Below, piece by piece: positions 32,372 to 35,040 of a stretch of 35,040 nt of DNA (position 1 is the first letter of the stretch; each line of letters starts with the position of its first letter). The translations under genes and the position numbers were made by a program. This DNA is from Streptomyces sp. Ru72 (GTDB lineage Bacteria > Actinomycetota > Actinomycetes > Streptomycetales > Streptomycetaceae): positions 1-35,040 of the forward strand of contig NZ_PQSR01000083.1 in the NCBI RefSeq assembly GCF_002920635.1, written 5' to 3'. The notes beneath the pieces are model-generated. The model was not told the DNA's origin. It saw only the letters and a program-made list of their open reading frames with translations, and searched no databases.

Positions 32372-32472
32372 GTGCCCGGTTCAAGGCCTCTGACCGTCCG
32401 CCACAAGCAGCGCCCTGTACTGTCGGAACTTCCTCGAGCGATGCGGCTGGTTGACACAGTCATTGAGATTCT

Positions 32473-32560
32473 CCTGGGAGCACCTGCCACAGGAGTTGGG
32501 ATTCGGCTCGGGGATGACCTGCTGGCGTCGTCTGGCCGAGTGGCACGAGGCCTGCGCCAG
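32473..32560 (+). mobile_element. IS5-family transposase fragment, part 2
   Basis: Encodes WEHLPQELGFGSGMTCWRRL then AEWHEA before similarity ends. It continues directly from part 1 (TGI to PWEHLPQELG) and keeps the base missing at the same site in the 71-961 element. It abuts the truncated TcmP gene. Confidence 0.75.
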
Positions 32561-32585
32561 CGAACAGCGTGGACTGTAAACGCCG

Positions 32586-33059
32586 TCACCGCTCGTCAGG
32601 CCGGAGCGCTGCATCTGCGGGGGACCAGAACTCGCGGCCGCCGAAGACCATGTCGAGGGTCTCGGGGTTGGAGTCCTCACTGGCCATCTGTCGACCCTGC
32701 TCGCGGCTGAACCAGTTGGGCCCGAAGGTGGTGATGACCTCGCTGGCGGGGTTGTGGGCGATGCGGCGCATGAGGGACAACGGCACGTTGATGTTGCCCC
32801 AGCTGTCGAAGATCCCCAGGATGGGGTGGCCCCAGGCGTCCAGTTTGGTTAGCAACTCGCCGCTGTCCGGCCCGGCCTCGCCAGGGTGCACTTCGACGTG
32901 CACAGGCAAATCCTCCAGCGGCCCGAAGCAGCGGACCAACTCGGCACACAGGTGCTCGTAGCGTGGGCGCTCCTTCTCGATGAAGATCAGACGTACACGC
33001 TGCCGACTGAGATTCATGCGGTCGACTGCGGTGTGACTGCCTGTTCCTGAAGGGGACAT
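32586..33059 (-). pseudogene. TcmP-like (three-Cys-motif partner) protein fragment
   Basis: About 150 residues from the middle of a TcmP-family protein: RVRLIFIEKERPRYEHLCAE, then WGHPILGIFDSWGNINVPLS and RRIAHNPASEVITTFGPNWF. TcmP proteins are usually more than twice as long. The N-terminal region (with its FAGPG-type motif) is absent upstream of about 33025, and the C-terminus stops after GREFWSPADAALRPDER beside the IS5 fragment. TcmP is encoded with a three-Cys-motif protein; none is seen here. Dead at both ends. Confidence 0.7.
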
Positions 33060-33097
33060 GACGGAGCCAGCACTGGTTACCTGAGGGAGAGCGCAAA

Positions 33098-33187
33098 TCT
33101 GCTACGAGCGGGGCGGAGCTGGTCGCGGAGTATGAGCCGCCGAGCCTACGGCAGATCTTGGAGATGAGCGGGGCTGATCAGCCCTGA
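33098..33187 (+). pseudogene. Possible tail of a small HTH protein
   Basis: The frame SATSGAELVAEYEPPSLRQI followed by LEMSGADQP and a stop at 33187 resembles short actinobacterial HTH proteins (ELVAEYE...SLRQLAE) but lacks a start and the recognition helix. Weak. The remaining bases between 33060 and 33195 show nothing else. Confidence 0.25.
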
Positions 33188-33195
33188 CCTCGAAG

Positions 33196-33375
33196 TCATT
33201 TCCCGGGGTCGGCCGTTTTCAGGCCGATCCTGATGTGGACGATGCCGCTGTCGAGGTCAATCGGCCCACGGCAGGGGTCGCCCTCGCCCTCGTCGTCGCG
33301 CATCCACTCCAGGCGCTGTCGTTCCTCGTGCTGGTGGCGGGCGCTGGGAAGGAAGACCTCTTCGAGGATGTTCAC
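33196..33375 (-). CDS. Small DUF6191-like protein
   Basis: A 59-residue soluble protein from GTG 33375 with GGAG eight bases upstream: VNILEEVFLPSARHQHEERQ, then EWMRDDEGEGDP, RGPIDLDSGIVHIR and a stop at 33196. The RDDE...DLDSG pattern resembles the DUF6191 family of Streptomyces. It starts 12 bases after the ABC permease stop, so it is the last gene of that operon. Function unknown; a role with the exporter is suggested only by position. Confidence 0.72.
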   Translation of the reverse strand: MNILEEVFLPSARHQHEERQRLEWMRDDEGEGDPCRGPIDLDSGIVHIRIGLKTADPGK

Positions 33376-33387
33376 CGGAAGCTCCGC

Positions 33388-34467
33388 TCAGCCCGCGCTG
33401 AGGCCGGCTCGGCGCACAAGTAGCCAGGCGGCGACAAGGGCAAGGAGTCCGAGGCCGAGGTAGCCGGAGGCGATGATGAGGTGGAACTCGGGGATCCTGC
33501 TGCCGGGCTGGTACACCACGTACCTCAGGAAGTGGTTGCGCACGAAGCAGGAATCGAAGTTGACCGGGGGTGAAAGGAGGTTTGGGCAGGCGTGCTGCAA
33601 CCGCGCCCAGGTGACGGCATGCCGTGAGGCGTCGAACAGGTTCTCCACATGGCCGGGGCCGACCTGGATGCCGCCGTTGACTATCAGGGCGTTGGTGGCC
33701 CCTGGTCGGTTCTGCGAGTCGCCGAACGGGAAGAACCCGGACACCGGCGTCATCAGGGTGGGGAAGCGCCACTGGACAGTCAGCATGAGTCCGACGAAGC
33801 CCACGATCACGGCCATCGCGGCGGGGAGGACGCGCCGGACGGCGGCGCCGAGCGCCACGCCGACGGCGAACCAGGAGACGCCGATCGCGAGCGGCAGCAT
33901 CCCGGAGTCCAGGAATAGTTGCTGGTCGAACATGCTGCCGCCGCCGACGTCGTGAAGCACATGCGCCAGATGCTCGGAAGCCGCGGAGAGGACCGCGGTC
34001 AGCGCCGCGACGAACAGGCCGATCAGGGCGAGCTTGGTCCACAGCCAGCGCACCGGGGAGACGTCCTGGCTCCAGGCGAGCAGCAGGGTGCGCTGCTCGT
34101 ACTCCTTGGCCAGCAGCGGAACGCCGAGGAATATGCCGATCAGCACCGGCAGGTACTCCACGCCCAGCAGCAGGTTGTTCGCGACATCGATCGGGCCGGT
34201 GAAGCGGGTGTTGAGCGTCTCGAACTGGGATGAGCCGACGGGACAGAGCGTGTCGTGGCACTGGTGGTAGAGGCTCGTCATGTCGGAAGCGAGGTAGGCC
34301 ATCCAGCCGGTCAGCGCGGCTGCCAGGACGAGGGAGCCGAACAGGGTCCAGCGGTGCTGGCGCCAGGTCAGCCATGCCAGGCCGGCGAAGCCCGCGCCCT
34401 GCCTGGCAGCGGGTTCGAGGCCGGTCGTGCTCTTCACGGCCCGCGTGACATCGGTGAGTGGGGTCAT
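33388..34467 (-). CDS. ABC-2-type exporter permease
   Basis: A 359-residue membrane protein with about six helices. A cytoplasmic start (MTPLTDVTRAV) precedes the first helix (WTLFGSLVLAAALTGWMAYL). A large extracytoplasmic loop after helix 1 contains a CHDTLCP cysteine pair. Later helices include LPVLIGIFLGVPLLAKEYEQ, which ends in the conserved KEYEQRT motif, and MAVIVGFVGLML. The last helix is ASGYLGLGLLALVAAWLLVR. The start overlaps the ATPase stop by four bases (ATGA). It would export a lipid, peptide or antibiotic; substrate unknown. Confidence 0.88.
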   Translation of the reverse strand: MTPLTDVTRAVKSTTGLEPAARQGAGFAGLAWLTWRQHRWTLFGSLVLAAALTGWMAYLASDMTSLYHQCHDTLCPVGSSQFETLNTRFTGPIDVANNLLLGVEYLPVLIGIFLGVPLLAKEYEQRTLLLAWSQDVSPVRWLWTKLALIGLFVAALTAVLSAASEHLAHVLHDVGGGSMFDQQLFLDSGMLPLAIGVSWFAVGVALGAAVRRVLPAAMAVIVGFVGLMLTVQWRFPTLMTPVSGFFPFGDSQNRPGATNALIVNGGIQVGPGHVENLFDASRHAVTWARLQHACPNLLSPPVNFDSCFVRNHFLRYVVYQPGSRIPEFHLIIASGYLGLGLLALVAAWLLVRRAGLSAG

Positions 34468-35040
34468 GCTGCCGCCTCCCGGCCGTGGGACGCCTTTCCC
34501 GGCGCCTTGAGATAGGTGAGGACGAGGTCGTCCAGGGAGAGCGGCTGGGCGCTCCAGCCGGGGGCGACGATCGGGGGCGCGACCGTCGATTCCGGCAGCC
34601 GGACGACGAACGTCGACTGGCGGTCGGTGTGCTGCGCCTGGACGAACGTGCCGGGGCTCGGCGGCTGGTCTGAGCGGGGCCCGCTGAGCCGGGTGTGGCC
34701 GGCCAGGAGTTGCTCGACGTCGCCGGTCAGAACGGGGCGGCCCGCGGCGAGCAGCAGCAGGTGGTCGCACACGCCGACCAGTTCCGCCACGATGTGGGTC
34801 GACAGCATCACGGTCATGCCGCTGTCGGCGGCCTCCGCCATCAGCTCGCCGGTCACTTCGGTACGGGCCACGGGGTCGAGATTGGACAGCGGTTCGTCCA
34901 GCAGCAGCACAGTGGGGCGCGATCCCAGGGCGACCGCGAGGGCGACCTGCGTTCGCTGGCCCCCGGAGAGCCGGCCGCAGCGGCGGTTCAGCGGCACCTC
35001 GAAGCGGGCCAGCCAGGACAGTGCCCGTCGCTGGTCCCAC
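34464..35040 (-). CDS. ABC exporter ATP-binding protein (5' end outside the window)
   Basis: The C-terminal 192 codons are present; the gene continues past the window edge. Visible motifs are the signature LSGGQ (in NRRCGRLSGGQRTQVALAV), Walker B with catalytic Glu (TVLLLDEPLSNLD) and the H-loop (MLSTHIV). Walker A should lie outside. After the ATPase core a C-terminal extension of about 80 residues ends YLKAPGKASHGREAAA. It energises the permease encoded next. Confidence 0.9.
   Translation of the reverse strand, partial: WDQRRALSWLARFEVPLNRRCGRLSGGQRTQVALAVALGSRPTVLLLDEPLSNLDPVARTEVTGELMAEAADSGMTVMLSTHIVAELVGVCDHLLLLAAGRPVLTGDVEQLLAGHTRLSGPRSDQPPSPGTFVQAQHTDRQSTFVVRLPESTVAPPIVAPGWSAQPLSLDDLVLTYLKAPGKASHGREAAA

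Larger units (their letters stand above)
30254..32472 (+). mobile_element. 2.2-kb insert in an IS5 fragment: IS110 transposase plus methyltransferase
   Basis: This DNA separates two adjoining pieces of one IS5 gene. It contains about 196 bases of non-coding left end, an IS110 transposase, a 66-base gap, a methyltransferase gene and about 100 non-coding bases. The triplet CCT appears at 30251-30253 and at 32473-32475, the two sides. The simplest reading is insertion of an IS110 element with a passenger gene; two independent events are possible. Confidence 0.5.

Noticed and set aside
33257..34375. Long minus-strand open frame across the ABC permease in another frame
   Set aside because: Arginine/proline-rich shadow of the permease gene; the permease frame has hydrophobic helices and an overlapping start with the ATPase.

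Overview
The window looks like part of a Streptomyces (or close relative) chromosome. It is GC-rich with strong third-position GC bias, starts include GTG, and its families are typical of soil actinomycetes: a dual-HTH Lrp regulator, LacI-controlled sugar ABC importers without their own ATPase, secreted glycosidases with ricin-type lectin tails, a DUF6191-like protein, and IS110/IS701/IS5 elements. No rRNA, tRNA, CRISPR array or replication origin was seen.

Layout. (1) 1-5.4 kb: a frameshifted IS5-family element, a divergent Lrp-regulator/MFS-exporter pair with a 15-bp palindrome between them, and an IS110-family element whose transposase has an in-frame stop. (2) 5.4-20.6 kb: an intact carbohydrate locus. 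It holds an aldo/keto reductase, an 893-residue clan GH-A-like glycosidase with three C-terminal sugar-binding repeats, a LacI repressor, a lipoprotein binding protein with two permeases, a GH63-like (alpha/alpha)6 glycosidase, a 38-codon remnant resembling an arabinofuranosidase tail, a secreted GH93-like exo-arabinanase with a ricin-type lectin tail, and a cytoplasmic GH127 beta-L-arabinofuranosidase. The genes suggest outside cleavage of arabinan or arabinose-rich side chains, uptake by the ABC importer (probably energised by a shared MsiK-type ATPase encoded elsewhere) and trimming inside the cell, under LacI control. (3) 20.6-33.1 kb: a decayed accessory region. It holds a MITE-like repeat, a multiply frameshifted PD-(D/E)XK nuclease relic, a frameshifted LysR regulator facing a small barrel protein, a truncated IS5 transposase, a FAD monooxygenase with two compensating frameshifts, an IS701 element and an IS701 fragment, NUDIX, VOC and pentapeptide-repeat genes with damaged ends, and an IS5 fragment split in two by an insert carrying an IS110 transposase and a methyltransferase. 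A TcmP fragment follows. (4) 33.2-35.0 kb: the 3' part of an ABC exporter operon ending in a 59-codon DUF6191-like gene.

The main observations are: three LacI-type operators spaced about three helical turns apart before the importer genes; a second operator class in the lacI intergenic region; the IS5 fragment split by a 2.2-kb IS110-plus-methyltransferase insert; and single-base indels confined to the mobile and accessory parts, none in the sugar locus. No system wholly unlike known families was identified. The best candidate for new enzymology is the clan GH-A/CBM protein together with its operator set.
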